64,000 nt of DNA from Exophiala sp. HKRS030 (lineage: Eukaryota; Ascomycota; Eurotiomycetes; Chaetothyriales; Herpotrichiellaceae), in assembly GCA_023897205.1 (NCBI GenBank), contig JAHWDD010000012.1:620001-684000 (forward strand), given 5' to 3'. Of the stretch, positions 44,779 to 56,694 are shown piece by piece (position 1 is the stretch's first letter; each line of letters opens with the position of its first letter). The position numbers were made by a program, and so were the translations under genes. The notes under the pieces are model-generated. The model was given only the letters and a program-made list of their open reading frames with translations, ran no database searches and was not told the origin of the DNA.

Positions 44779-47700
44779 ATGAAGTGGACAAAGTCCACGG
44801 CCAACAAGGTCGCGCTGACTTTGCTGGCGGCCGACACGGCCCTGGCTGACCTGCCGACCGTTATCGAGCCTTGCCCAGAGGCCACCAGCCTTTCGATCCC
44901 ACCTATCACCGTCACGGCTCAGTACCAGCCCGTCTCTACCTGTGCACCTACAACGGCCTGCGTCAAGGGAACATGTGCTACCATGTATCCTCTGTCCACG
45001 TTCCCATTCGTGTCTACCGTGGTTCCCTTCGCCTGGAACGGTACCACTTCTCAGCTCACCACCGTCACCGATGTTGCTCAGCCAGTCCGAGCCTCCGAAT
45101 TCCTGACCACCCTCACACAGGTTACCGCTGCTCCATCCATGGACAAGCGTAGCTGGGTCGACTGGTTCAAGGAGAAGAGCAACACTCCCTCAAGCACCAC
45201 CCTCTACCAGACCGTCACTAGACGCGCAATGGCTCCTTACAAAGACATGGGTCCTCTTTGCGTTCCTGGCTGGCGCGGTAGCGGCCTCTGCGACAAGTGC
45301 GAGGGCAAGCCCTCTGGCGATCGATCGCAACTTTTGGATGTCACCGAATGCCGATTTGGTGTCAACGCTGCCGGACAGGCTTACGAGAAGTGTGTCGAAT
45401 GGTACGAGACGGTCATCGAGCGCCCAGCACCTACATCCACCGTCACTGCTAGAGCTCAGTGCTCGAGCCAGGGCAAAATCCCCTCTGCCGGTGTTTACAC
45501 CTGGACCTTCCCTCAGGTTGCTCCTCCTTGCACAATTACCGCTCCTGCCACGACTGTTACCGTCACCGTCAACGGCCGACCGTCGATGCATGTGATGCCG
45601 CAACAGGTCAACGTGATCCCAGGAAAGGCCTGGAACGCCTACGTGACCAAGTCCTTCTCTGGCGCAACAACTTTCCAATTCAACGTCTATATCACAAAAG
45701 TCATCATTTTCAACATTCCTTATTTCACACAGCCGGCTGGCAACACTCGCCACATCCCCGTCCCAACCGGAGGCAACGGTGGAAAGGGTGGCAACTGGTG
45801 GCCACTGCCTGAACCAAGCCAGGGTGGAAGTGCTGGCCAACCTTGGGAAGACTGGAACTCGGTGCCATCCACCACCACCTCCATGACTTCCACCGGTGGC
45901 CCCATCGGCTGGACCACGTCTACTTCATCGTCGTCGTCATCGTCAAATGGTGGTGGCCCCATCGGCGCATCGACGTCCTCGTCGAGCAGCAGTTCCGCCG
46001 CAAGCAGCTCCTCGTCAAGCAGCAGTTCCGCCGCAAGCAGCTCCTCGTCAAGCAGCAGCTCTGCAGCCAGCAGCTCCTCGTCAAGCTCGAGCAGTGCCGC
46101 CTCTAGCAGCTCCTCTTCTTCCAGCAGCTCGAGCAGTGCCGCAGCGAGCAGCTCTTCCTCCTCGTCCAGCTCCTCCAGCGCTGCAGCCAGCAGTTCATCC
46201 TCATCCAGCAGCTCTTCCTCGTCTGCCTCTTCCACAACACTCCCAAGCGCCACTGGAACCGGATTCTACCTTGTCGTCACAGCGACACCTGTTTCCAACG
46301 CTAAGCGACAAGCAGTTGTCCAATACGTCGGGTTTGACTCCAACCAAGTTGGCTTTGCGGTCGACGAAAAGGTGTCTGCTGCGATTGTTTTCGAAGGCAC
46401 CGACGGCACTTTCATCTCAGAAGGCCAATTCCTGGGAACCAACAGAATGGATACTTCCTTCGTCAGACGACTGGCTAATATTCCTAACGGTTTCCGTGCC
46501 TGGAGCATCGTCGGCGGATTGGCTGAACTGGATGGCGCAACAGGTTTCTGCTTGGGCGCTAGCGGCCGTATCTTCGCCTACCTTGACCCTGACTCTTGTG
46601 ACTTCCCAGTCGACTTGGTCCCAAGTAAGTTGTATTGTTTCACAAACGGTTTCAAATGCTGACATTTACCTAGCCCCGGTCGATACTACCAGCAGCACTT
46701 CTAGCTCTGCTTCTAGCACTTCGATGAGCTCCATGACCAGCACTTCTTCAAGCACGATTGGAGGCGAGACTACATCTGCCGCGTCTTCGTCCTCGGCTGC
46801 ATCGTCGTCCGCCGCATCTTCGTCGTCGGCTGAGTCTTCATCATCTGCTGCCTCCTCTTCGGCCGCTTCATCATCCGCAGCTTCATCCTCTGCTGCATCG
46901 TCGTCTGCTGCATCATCTTCTGCTGCATCGTCCTCCGCCGCGTCTTCTTCTGCCGCTTCCACCACATCCAGCGCAGGTGAATCCTCATCGACACAGGAAG
47001 CCACTACCACCTTCACTAGCACAGCATCCACCACCAGCTCGGCACCTGCAACGAGCTCTACCTCCGGCGCGCCTATTTGCAACATCAACGCCAACATCTG
47101 TCTGGACTCCGACCTGATTCAAACAAATGTCGTCGCAACAGAAAATTGCCCACTTCTCGGTGGTTTGACTTGCACAGTGAACCAGTTGTTGAGCCTTGTG
47201 CCGACTCTCCTGCAATCTAATCCTAATGTCTTGACTGTTGTGGCCGCCAATAACCAGCTCCTGGGTCTTAGCATCTCACCAGAGCAAGTCCAGGCTGCAC
47301 TCGTTGCCGGAACGCTTAACCAAGTGTGCTCAGCACTGCAAACCACCAGTGTCACCATCAATGACCCAACGTGCCCTGTTCCTTCAAGCAGCTCTTCAAC
47401 CACAGTTGCTGCCTCTACCAGCTCGTCCTCGGCTGCATCATCGTCTGCTGCGTCGTCGTCTGCCGCAACATCGTCTGCCGCCTCTTCGGCCGCTTCATCC
47501 TCTGCAGCTTCGTCGTCTGCAGCTACCACAACAAGCAATGGTGGTGCTTCGACAACGGCTGGTGGCAGCCCGACAAGCTCAACTTCAGCCGCCGCTACTC
47601 CTGCTTGTGGTGTGCAAGTCGATCTCTGTGCTGGCCAGACCTTGCAAGACGTTGGCTTGAACGAGGTGACTTGCAACAGTGGCACACCAGGTGTCTTGTG

Positions 47701-47956
47701 CACCGTCACACAGGTTCTCGAAGCCGCTACCAATGCTTGTGCCGGTAACTGCCAGGTCATTGGACAGACCGGTACCGCAGGCGTCGATCTTGATGGCCTG
47801 ACCGGTCTCCAGTCGATCCAGTCTATTCAAGCCGCCGTCAACAACTACCCCAACTGCCAGCCTGGTGGACCCACTGTCACCCTCAGTGAGCCAACCTGCC
47901 CAGTTACGGTGTTGAAGCGAGATACCAAGAGAGCGCGATATATGCGCCACTACTAG
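44779..47956 (+). CDS. Large secreted Ser/Ala-rich surface protein with duplicated Cys modules
   Basis: Two exons (44779-46624, 46674-47956; 49-nt intron, GTAAGT donor, CTAG acceptor) give 1,042 residues. The signal peptide is MKWTKSTANKVALTLLAADTALA. A Cys-containing N-terminal region ends in a possible Kex2 site (DKR, about 125). A first Ser/Ala tract lies at about 380-490. A globular domain at about 493-614 (starting FYLVVTATPVSNAKRQ) resembles a fungal extracellular domain often seen with such tracts (DUF7908-like, from memory). Two related Cys modules, at about 750-852 and 926-1028, are separated by a second Ser/Ala tract. No GPI signal is visible; the end is basic (KRDTKRARYMRHY). A cell-wall or secreted role is inferred; the tracts should be O-glycosylated. 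Confidence 0.8.
45976..46074 (+). repeat. 33-bp tandem repeat coding for 11-residue Ser-Ala unit
   Basis: Three near-identical 33-bp units, at 45976, 46009 and 46042, code for seven Ser, two Ala and two Ser. Degenerate copies continue to about 46240. The unit length keeps the frame. Confidence 0.9.
46776..46970 (+). repeat. Ser-Ala codon repeat in exon 2 of the surface-protein gene
   Basis: Short units of 15-18 bp encode SSSAA-type residues, with varied serine codons. A similar tract recurs at 47415-47525. Confidence 0.8.
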
Positions 47957-49045
47957 GATCCCGTACCCGTACCCGTACCATTGGTGACAGATCTCGTGGT
48001 ACGAGAGAATGATTTGATGGATTGATGGAAGATTTTATTTCCGTTCATGGTTTTCAATTCTGATTCCCAAACAATTGTAAGGTAATAGATTTTTATTAGT
48101 ATATTTCATACCTACCTACCATTCTATCTAGCTGTCAAGGACCTCCGATTGAAGAGAGTTCTTGACTCGGCTCCAATACTATTCAAAGTGACACCATCTG
48201 CCTTGATTGCCTCTTTTTTCTCCTTCTCTTCTTCTTCTCCTTCTATGTTGTGGACGGGTCAAAGGTGTCTGCTCCCCCAATGCTTTGGCATGATCACGAT
48301 CTCGTCCCCCGAAACAGGATCTGGCACTTTCAAGTTGGGGGCAAGGCCAGGCCGTCGAACCACGGCGGCATGTCTTGAGAGTAGGGACTCGCTCGTTTTT
48401 CACTTCCTCTCCCGGATGTCGCCTCTCTGGAGAAGCTCCCCCCGGGCCCTTTTTTTTTCCTTTCCCTTTTTATCCAATTTTGTATTTTTGGTCGCAATCG
48501 TCCTACGCAGTATTCACCGGGCAAAACCTCGACCTTGCCCCCCCTCCCTGGGAGGTGGACCGACTTGACCCGTCTCAGGGACTTCTCTGTCGACAAACAT
48601 CTGTCGCGTTGGTCACAGGTTGCCAATTTTTTTTCTTTTTCAATCCGTCGTACATGACAAAGTCCGGTGCTCCTGGCATACGTGGCGAGATTCCCGGGCA
48701 CGCATCACCTTGGGGAGGGGGGAGGGGGGTTTTACTGTACCGTGCTGCACCGTACGGCCCGGGCGTGACTCTTTTGAATGAACGGGGTCGATGTATTGTT
48801 TCTTTCATTTAGGTATAAAAAGGTGAAAAGCGTCTTGTGAAAAGCTATGTACTTGGGAGTGACGGCGAATATGTCGTCACAATGTTCAACTACAATCGAC
48901 ACCTGATACTCCGTTCTAGAGAGTTACTTCGTTCCTGGTGTTCACCGTCCACAGTTCATATTCACGTTCGTGTACACTTCCTTCTTTCTCCCGGATATAA
49001 ACGTTCAAAATTCAGTTCCACTCCCATTTAGTTAAAATTTTATCC
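47957..49045. other. Convergent intergenic region
   Basis: These 1,089 bases separate the surface-protein and transporter 3' ends. Poly-pyrimidine and poly-purine tracts give two plus-strand frames (48149-48568 and 48375-48812) without any domain; I reject both. It starts with a three-copy run of CCGTAC(C) at 47960-47977. Confidence 0.4.
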
Positions 49046-51038
49046 TCATCCCAAATGTGTCTCGGGTCCGGTGGAATGCATGTTGAACTTGATGAAGAGG
49101 TCGTGGCGGGCCCACCAGCTCCGCAGGCGCTTGCCGTAAAAGTAGACGGGGATGCCGAACACGCACATGGCCAGGGTGGTCCCGCCGAAGGTGAACATGA
49201 TCTGTTCGGGTCCCTTGGAAGCGACCCAGTTGTTGGCAAAGTTGGAGAGACCGTAAAACATGAAGTTCTAGAGAACAAGAAAATGTTAGAATGTGAAAGG
49301 AGGAGATTGATTTTTTTGGATTTGTGAGTAACTCACCTTGAAAACCATGTTCATGACAAACATCTCGTTACTTTGAGATCGGAAGGCGTCGAGACCATAC
49401 GCCATGGTGGCGACGACACCGATCATGACACCAAACATCATCATGCCCCAGAGGAAGGAGCAGAGAATTGCGCTCAAGCCGTTTGCCATGGCGTAACCGA
49501 AGAAGAACATTCCGAATCCACAAAAGATGGCGCAAGGTATCATGAAGACGAGGCGGAACTCGGGTTCACTATTTTACGAACGGTGTGTTAGTAAGTGGTG
49601 TGATTTGCAGGGATAGGAAACCAAACAAAAGAAGCAAGGGATTGGGTCCGTGTCTAGCAGGGTCGACTTACTAGGTTCCCTTGTTCCTGACTGTCATCCA
49701 CTTCATGACACGATCTCCGAAAAGAGCGAGGAAGATACTGCCAATCATGCCCCCGACGAAGGGGCCGGTGCCGAGATATCCAATCTGTGCGGCATCGAAA
49801 GTCCAGGGGGGACCGGCGAAGATGCCGGCCATGATGATGGCGGAACCGACGTACCAGGCGCACAAGAGACCAGAGACGATGATGACGTAAAAGCCGCCAG
49901 GGTTGCACAGGGTCAGGAGCATGCCAAAGAGCCACTTGATAATGTTGTCGTGCGAGAAGACGCCGTTGTAGATTTTGAGTTCCTGGACAAAGGTCTTCTT
50001 CTTGTATTGGCGGGCCGCGCCGGTGACCGAGGGCGAAGATTCGTTGAGTTCCTTGACGGCGATGGCCTGCTCGCGGTGTTCCTCGTTGGCCTTGTCGATC
50101 TGTTCGAACGTCTCGGTCTGAAGCGTGTCGGTCTCGTAGATGGTTTCCCGGAGATAGGTGGTTTCGGGGCAGAAGAGGAACATGAGGATGAACTGGACGA
50201 CCAGGAAGATCTGGAAGAGGTGGAACAGCCAGAGAAGACCCAGGTCATTGTACACCTGGCCGCAGATGATCGAGGCCAAACTGGAGGCCGAGTTGAGTAC
50301 AAAGTTGATGGTCGCAATCCTCAAGCCTCGCTGGTGCACGCAGTACAGATCTCCAACGACCGAAATGATGAGAGACTCGAACGCGCTGGTGGAGAAGCCT
50401 TGAACGATACGAGCAGCCAGGAGGTAGTTGTAGCTGGCCTTGACTTCACCAATGGCCGTGCCGACAATACAGAAGAGCGTGGAAACGATGAAGACGGGAC
50501 GTTTACCATAGCGACGACTGAAGGCACAAACGAAGGGACCGATACAACCGATAGCGAGGATGTTATAACCAGAGACCATGACCGTCGTGGTGAGATCTTT
50601 GTTGATTTCTTTGGCAATCGCAAAATAGGAAGCATTCAAGAAGGGACCCTGTGGGGCTGTGTTAGCTTTCTTGTCATTCAGATTGTCGGGCGGGCTGTGG
50701 TGACACTACGTACGTTTGTCGCGGCGCACAACATAGATCCAAAGGCAAGGATCCAGATGATGGACTCTTTCTTCACGGGGGACCAGTTAAGAGGATCGTT
50801 TGGATCGTCGCTGGGTTGAGGCGAGAGAACGATGTGTGAGTTCTTTCCCGTTCCATGTTTGAGGTTTCCAGTTTGTGCTTCAGCATGGGCAGCCTCGTCG
50901 TTCAGAAGAACTGTGCCGGGCACATGCGAGAGTTTGTGGTCTGATAAGAGTCGATTTCGCGTCAGTCAAGGCAAAGCGAAGGATGGTGTGCAGGGTAAGG
51001 GAGTTGAGGGACATACCTTCCAAGACACCGAGACCCAT
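49046..51038 (-). CDS. MFS transporter of the DHA1 drug/polyamine type
   Basis: Five exons (51038-51017, 50940-50714, 50648-49672, 49568-49337, 49267-49046) give 559 residues; introns are 65-103 nt. The cytosolic head carries DPNDPLNWS, a hallmark of fungal DHA1 proton antiporters. Twelve membrane helices follow, with the loop 2-3 motif SRRYGKRPVF and GDLYCVHQRG after helix 4-5. A long central cytosolic loop, about 280-340, is charged. The C-terminal exon adds MFTFGGTTLAMCVFGIPVYF. Substrates in this family include drugs, polyamines and small organics; none can be assigned here. The first exon is only 22 nt. Confidence 0.88.
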
Positions 51039-52111
51039 GATGCCAATAGGGTGAACCCCCGAGTGGTGTTGTTATGAGAAAATATGAGTGTAGAGAGAAT
51101 TGTACAAAGAAACGAGAGCTATCTCAAGGAAGGGGTGTGGGTTGCGAACATCAATCGACGGGGGGAGATATAGGAGACTAAGTACTCCATACACTACGAC
51201 ACAGTCTGTCTTGGACGCCGCGTGCTTTTGGCGAGACGAAGTGAGGGCCATGTTTCCTACTCCAAAGTTCTCCATTTTTTGGCTTCACTCCGCATTGCTG
51301 CATTGATCTAGTTTACCAAGAAACTGGCGTCTGCGAATACGAGGTCGAGGCCAATTTTCAGAGTCATGGGTCGTTGACTAAGAAGGCCAAGAACACTCGA
51401 CAGAGGAATGAAATCAATGAAATCGGTGGATGGAAAGCTTGGTGATAGCGGTGGCGTCGGGAAAGGCGAATTGATCCAGGTCTAGATCGCGAATGGAGAA
51501 GAGTCGAGCGCATTATTGGTATCCCTGTCAAGACTAAACCCAGAACGAGGTGAGAATCCCCGCGCCACTCCGTTGCCAATTCTGCCATAGCCGGCCATAG
51601 CGTCGAGCCCAGAGTCTTGGTGATTGGACCGGCGAAAAACGAGATAGTTGGGGAAAGGCCGGGGGTGGATATTGTATGATTGGGAACGAGGGTCCCACGT
51701 GCGGGAAAAACTCCAACAGTATGGGGAATTTCTCATCGACCAGAACCGAGAATGCGTTGTAAATCTGGGGGTCGGCAATTAATGAGCCTCCGACACATGC
51801 TCGATGGCACACGGAATGACCCAGTGCTTTGGTCCGTGCCAGGGTTTTGCCCATCGCCTTTTCTCCTCTTTTGCGTGCCTTGCATCGAGGACCAGGGAGT
51901 GGTCGCCAGGCCAATCAGTATGTTGGAAGGTGGACTACGTTTGTTCAAGGTTCGAGATTCGAGAACTTTGAATAAATATTGAGAACTTGGGACTTGAGAG
52001 GCGAGAGAGCCAAGGTGTCGTGTCGTCCTCGAGATTGGCCTCGCTGGGTATTTTACGTTCCCCCATCTCTACCAGGATGGGTGAAATATCCTTTGGGATT
52101 TCAAATTCTTC
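51039..52111. promoter_or_regulatory. Upstream region of the MFS transporter
   Basis: A 1,073-base gap that also holds the 3' end of the hydrolase gene. Only chance frames are seen, including a 126-codon minus-strand frame without domains. Confidence 0.4.
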
Positions 52112-53260
52112 TTACAGTGATTGTAGAAACCCCACCACGTGTTGACGTCCCTGCCTCTTGGTGATGGCCTCGGTGTGCAGTGATCCTGCAACGATCTTGC
52201 GTTGAACCGGTAGACACTGTTTGGCGCAGATCTCCTCCAGAATTTCGGCCTGCCCAGCCGGCACGATCTCGTCGTCACCAGCCTCGAGAATCAGCACGTT
52301 CAGATCTCGCTTGATGGCACTAATCTGCAGAAGTGCAGTTCCACTGTCCCACGTCGACCGCAAAAAAGGTCCGAGATAGCGGTATGGCAGGAACTTCTGC
52401 GGATACAATGCCACGAGCATTGCCTGCAAATCAACAAATGGAGTCTCGAGAACGAGCCCACTGAGGTTGTCGACATTATTGCCACCGTTGATCGAATTGG
52501 CCAGACTCACTGTTGCAACCCCCGCGCCAATGGATTGACCCCAAACCACGACCCTCGCTTGCCCATGTCTGGCTTTTACCCACCGCAGAGCTGCTTCTGC
52601 ATCCAGCGTGATCCCTTTCTGGGAGGGTCTTCCCCCAGACGTCCAATACCCCCGGTAAGACAGAGCGACGATGGTGTATTTCCGATGCTGTTTCGGTACG
52701 CGAGCCAAGTCTTTCAGGACATGCGACAGATAGGGAAGTCGAGGGGGTAGAGAAGACGCATTGCTACTGGCTGGTCAGAGGTAATGGATGTGAGTGGCCA
52801 TGAAAGAGCCCACGTACCCTTGAAAGTATACCACGACAATGTGCTCGGTGGCGGCTTCAGTCTCTTCGAGTGGACTGAGCGACCCTTCAACAAGCTTGAT
52901 TGCTGTTCCGTCCGATGACTTGAGAGAATGCTCGGTCCAAATGGCCGGTCTACACAGAGACGAATAGTCCCCAATCTTCTCGGATCTGGAGAATGGTGGG
53001 ATCGAGGGCATGTAGATGATTTTGTTCTGGAAGACCACCAACATCAGACATTTGTAGACCCATAGTGTCACCAAGAGCCCTCCGAACACGGCAGGGGGAA
53101 TGAGAACGGCCGGGATTGATTGCAAGCTAAACGACTGGCTGTTTCCGTACGCCTTCTGGATGATTGGGGTCTTGAAGCACACACCACGCTTTCTCCGCCA
53201 TAGACTGGCATGGGTGTCTAGAGATGATCGTAAGTGGATTGCTCGTCGCCATACATGCAT
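52112..53260 (-). CDS. Membrane-anchored alpha/beta hydrolase (Bem46/ABHD12-13 type)
   Basis: Two exons (53260-52818, 52763-52112; 54-nt intron, GTACGT donor, GTAG acceptor) give 364 residues. A hydrophobic helix at about 55-80 (VLIPPAVFGGLLVTLWVYKC) anchors the protein. The oxyanion strand VVYFQGNAS is restored at the exon junction. The nucleophile elbow is GQSIG with Ser225. The acid is probably Asp312 in GDDEIVP and the base is His344 in SLHTEA. Relatives are lipid or acyl-protein hydrolases of internal membranes; the substrate is unknown. The start is the first ATG of a frame that is open further upstream, so the N-terminus is less certain. Confidence 0.85.
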
Positions 53261-54243
53261 TGAGGTTAAGGAAGGGATTGATCCTGTCGAGATTTTGGCC
53301 ACTACATTAGTTGGAGTTCGAGAGAACACAATCGAACCATGAGATATCGTCGTTTCGTGCTAGGAATTAAGACATGTGTACCTAGTTATTGTTTGGCCTT
53401 AGTATGTTGTTCTTCAAGACTGTGTGAGGTGGTTCTACAGGTACAGGTTTACCCCCGGAGATGCTTCGACTACTATTGGGGGTTCCCGTTGTCCGACCTA
53501 CAATGCATATAGCAGCAAGTCCCTTCCTTAGGCGAAGTACTGTATATAGCTAGCGATCCTACTGCCGCTATAAAGACAATAGTCTCCAGCTGCGTTTCCT
53601 CAATGGCATTCCTTCTGGGACACTAAATACATATTCCGCACCTCCATACTCGTACAGAGAGTACAGAGATTCACTGTGAAGGCATGGATATGGCGCATGC
53701 AAACGGGTTCGCACGTTAAAACTCTCTCCTTCGACAGTCGGTCACGCCTTGATTCCAGCAAGAATGGAGCCTTTGTCATGCGTTCGGCGGAGAACTATGC
53801 TGTTTTTTCACTGATTCGGCCAGATGTCATGCGAGTTCGACTTGGAGTCTAAATCTTCGTTAATTGTGCCTATGATGCTGTCTATCAATCCCCCGGTCGA
53901 TGCCAGAAAAGGACAAGAACACTTCCCGAAGGAAAGGCAGTAACTCCGGTATGCCTGGAAACAGATGCAAGAGATTGGCAGAAAGGAGAGTGACGCATAA
54001 TATCGCCTCGCGATCGATCCTACGAGATTCCGTCGGTGTTACTGCACAAGCGTACGTATCGAAAACCCGCACTTGTCGATGTTGTGGAATTGAGTCCTGG
54101 TGGCGAGTTCGTGCCGACTGCGTTCAAAGGTTCGGATGAATACTGGAGTTGTCGTGACTCAAGAGCGTTAGATTACAGTCTATCTTCTGTAATACACACG
54201 GGCGTCTTTCCTATTCTACCCATCTATCAGCCTGAGCCGAGGA
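53261..54243. other. Intergenic region between hydrolase start and glycosyltransferase end
   Basis: A 983-base gap with short frames only. No gene or RNA recognised. Confidence 0.4.
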
Positions 54244-55550
54244 CTAGAAGTGGAACCATTTCAGCAGAGTCCTGTGCAACCATGATTGCTTCCAAGTCCC
54301 TGAGAAATGATGGTTGACACATGCTTGGGCGCTGTGGAAATTCTCCGAGCCTGAGTGTCTTTGTCCGTTGCCCCATACATTGATGGGCATCACCCCAAGG
54401 CCACCACTACGCTGCGTCGTATTCCCGTCCATTGTGTCCTCATCAAAAATCCAACTAGGCTCTCTCAGCCTATAGAATGGTGCCCACGTCACTCTTCCTC
54501 GCTGTTCATCGCTGCTACGGACGGAGGCGTCCTCGGGACATGCATCTTTCTGTCTTTGAGAGAGTTTCAGCGAATGATTTGAGGGCAGACTTTCGGTCAG
54601 AACATCTAACACTGCCTCTGTGAACATTCCGGGACCAGTGATCTCAAGGATCGCTGCATTATCGAATCTGTCGGCCAGTCGATACCAAGGTGTCTTCTCC
54701 TTCTCATGCTTTACTGAATGTGCGATCGATCGGACGATGGCGCGCCTCAGTATTGGGCTGAAGGGCCGGGCAGCGTAGATGGCATACTGGATGAAGCCAT
54801 GAGTTCCGTCCCAGCGCCAAAATTTCCGTCTCCTCACAGAAGCATATGGTTCATCCACTTCAATGCCAATTACGAGCGAAATGTTCATGTTTTTATCTAG
54901 GGCGAAAAGAGGTGACATGGGCTCACAAGTTTCGACCGAGCGGACCGGATGTACGTCGATATCGGCATAGAATCCACCATAATGCCACAACAAAGTGTAG
55001 CGGAGAAGATCTGCTCGAATGATGGGTCGGTAGGACGAGGAAAATAAATGCTCGAAGTATGGAACTGTCTGGAGCTCATCCGATACGAGAGGGGGTGCAT
55101 CGCGGTCGGAGACTACCTGAACAAAGTACCAATTAGCAAGGAGTCTTACATGTTGAATTGGAACCATACTTGGTGCTCCCAACCGGGATGTAGCTTGCGC
55201 CAGATTGCCGGCTGATCAAAATTCTCGGGCACGACTGGGTCCCGCCATGTCTGCCATATCTTCTTCACCGGAAGGTTTGGTTGAGCTTTCGATTCTTCTC
55301 GATGCTGGATTGCGAGCAGTGCAGAGTCAATGCGCCGCTCAAGGTCATGGTCCGGGTTTTGTCGATATACGGAAGTACTCTCGAATCGACCACAACTGTC
55401 GTTCTCGTCCTTGAAAGCCTCTAGATTAGATTCGCCATGGTTCCGTAGAATGGGAAGAAGGGTGTAGAAAATGCAGATGCAGAATATCAACGCGACCAAG
55501 AAGAATAGCCTGCGCCTTCTCAACCAGTATGGGAAAGGCGCTCGCCGCAT
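54244..55550 (-). CDS. OCH1-like type II glycosyltransferase (DXD sugar-binding family)
   Basis: Two exons (55550-55170, 55116-54244; 53-nt intron) give 417 residues. A short basic head (MRRAPFPYWLRRRR) precedes a signal-anchor helix at about 15-34, so the catalytic part is luminal. IPKKIWQTW-type sequence appears as VKKIWQTWRDP. The core YRPIIRADLLRYTLLWHYGG leads to the DXD motif D179-I-D181, which binds the metal-nucleotide sugar. The final part is HHFSGTWKQSW, as in OCH1 relatives. It probably adds mannose or another hexose in the Golgi. The exact linkage is unknown; it is one of a large fungal family. Confidence 0.87.
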
Positions 55551-56694
55551 CGCCCATCAGGTGTCATTTGCGAAGAGGATACAGAGGATACGAGGCAAGC
55601 AAAGACGGAGTACTTGAGGCTCCGAGCATAGTCCAATACTCTACTCCGTACTGTCCTGTGACTTGCCGTGTCAGGGCCTTCATTTCTGGCCCCCAGACAC
55701 TAACAAAAGTCTTGAATGCTCTTTCCCACAGAAAAGGCGCCATGATACTTCCATATGGGTGGATAACGGGGTGGTTTAATTGTTAATTATAGCCCAAAAT
55801 GACTGGCGATCTCTGGAGAAATGAACGCTCTGTTCCAGCAAACTCCACTCTGTGTGTGCCTTGTGTAGGGATGGCTTCTCTGATTCGGGGGTGTTAGGGA
55901 GCACAGGGACTCTGCTGGGCTCTCTTCTCCTTTGTGTCAGAATATCGAGCCTTGTACATTCTTGTAATAGGCCAACAGCAAATTAATCGTTAGGTACAAC
56001 CGAGTACTCGTACTAAATGCGTTGGCCCATAACTTACACTTTGATCATGGGCCTTTCGCCCGGTTCAAATCCTTTCGAGGCTGGTTTCAAACTTTTAACG
56101 GCGCCTAGATTTGTAGATATCGGGTCCGAAGTACTCCGTAAAGCGCCTGAAGATCGGTTATGATAAGGGGAACCTCAACGGAGAGACTGTTTTGGACCCT
56201 ACTGGACGGACATACAGTACTGTAGAAGCGAGGAAGTGATTGCCCATAGCTTCCATCTGTTAGACAAGACACAGCCCGTCAATAGAAATCATCATGTAAT
56301 GCCAAGTGCTCAATTTTCTCCTATCTCAAAACATACTCCAGACTCCCTTCGTATATCGTGTCTATTCGAGCCTACATATGTACCTAGGCATCTTCACTTT
56401 CGACAAACTATTCCTTCTCTATTGGCGCATCATTCTCTATTCACCACCATCGGATCATCGACAAGTCTCCTCCTGCTCCTGGTCTCCTGCATATGTTGTG
56501 TCAGCTTCTGGCCAAGCCATGACCAAGACACGGCCTACAACCGTGGGGATTCTTGATGCTCCCGGAGCCTCAACCCACATGGGATTTTTAACCAGGTACC
56601 CAGTGGCGAAGGACTCGTAGTCACACCCACCCGAAGTCCAAGGCCGATTCTTTGCTTCTATGATCAGTGCAAGATGTCTATCTTTCTTACTTCT
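55551..56694. other. Upstream region of the OCH1-like gene
   Basis: A 1,144-base gap. It carries CTACTCCGTAC at 55641-55651 and GTACTCCGTA at 56131-56140. No gene is seen. Confidence 0.4.

Noticed and set aside
45976..46240. Regular repeats suggesting a CRISPR-like array
   Set aside because: The repeats are in frame, have no unique spacers and encode Ser/Ala.
45896..47956. Long overlapping frames in the Ser/Ala-rich gene, including a 686-codon plus-strand frame starting at 45896 and minus-strand frames at 45720-46253 and 46666-47097
   Set aside because: They arise from codon repetition in the Ser/Ala tracts. The true frame has a signal peptide and conserved domains. Only the part of the 45896 frame after 46674 is coding, as exon 2.
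48149..48812. Frames of 139 and 145 codons after the surface-protein gene
   Set aside because: They are caused by long T-, C- and G-rich tracts in a 3' region.
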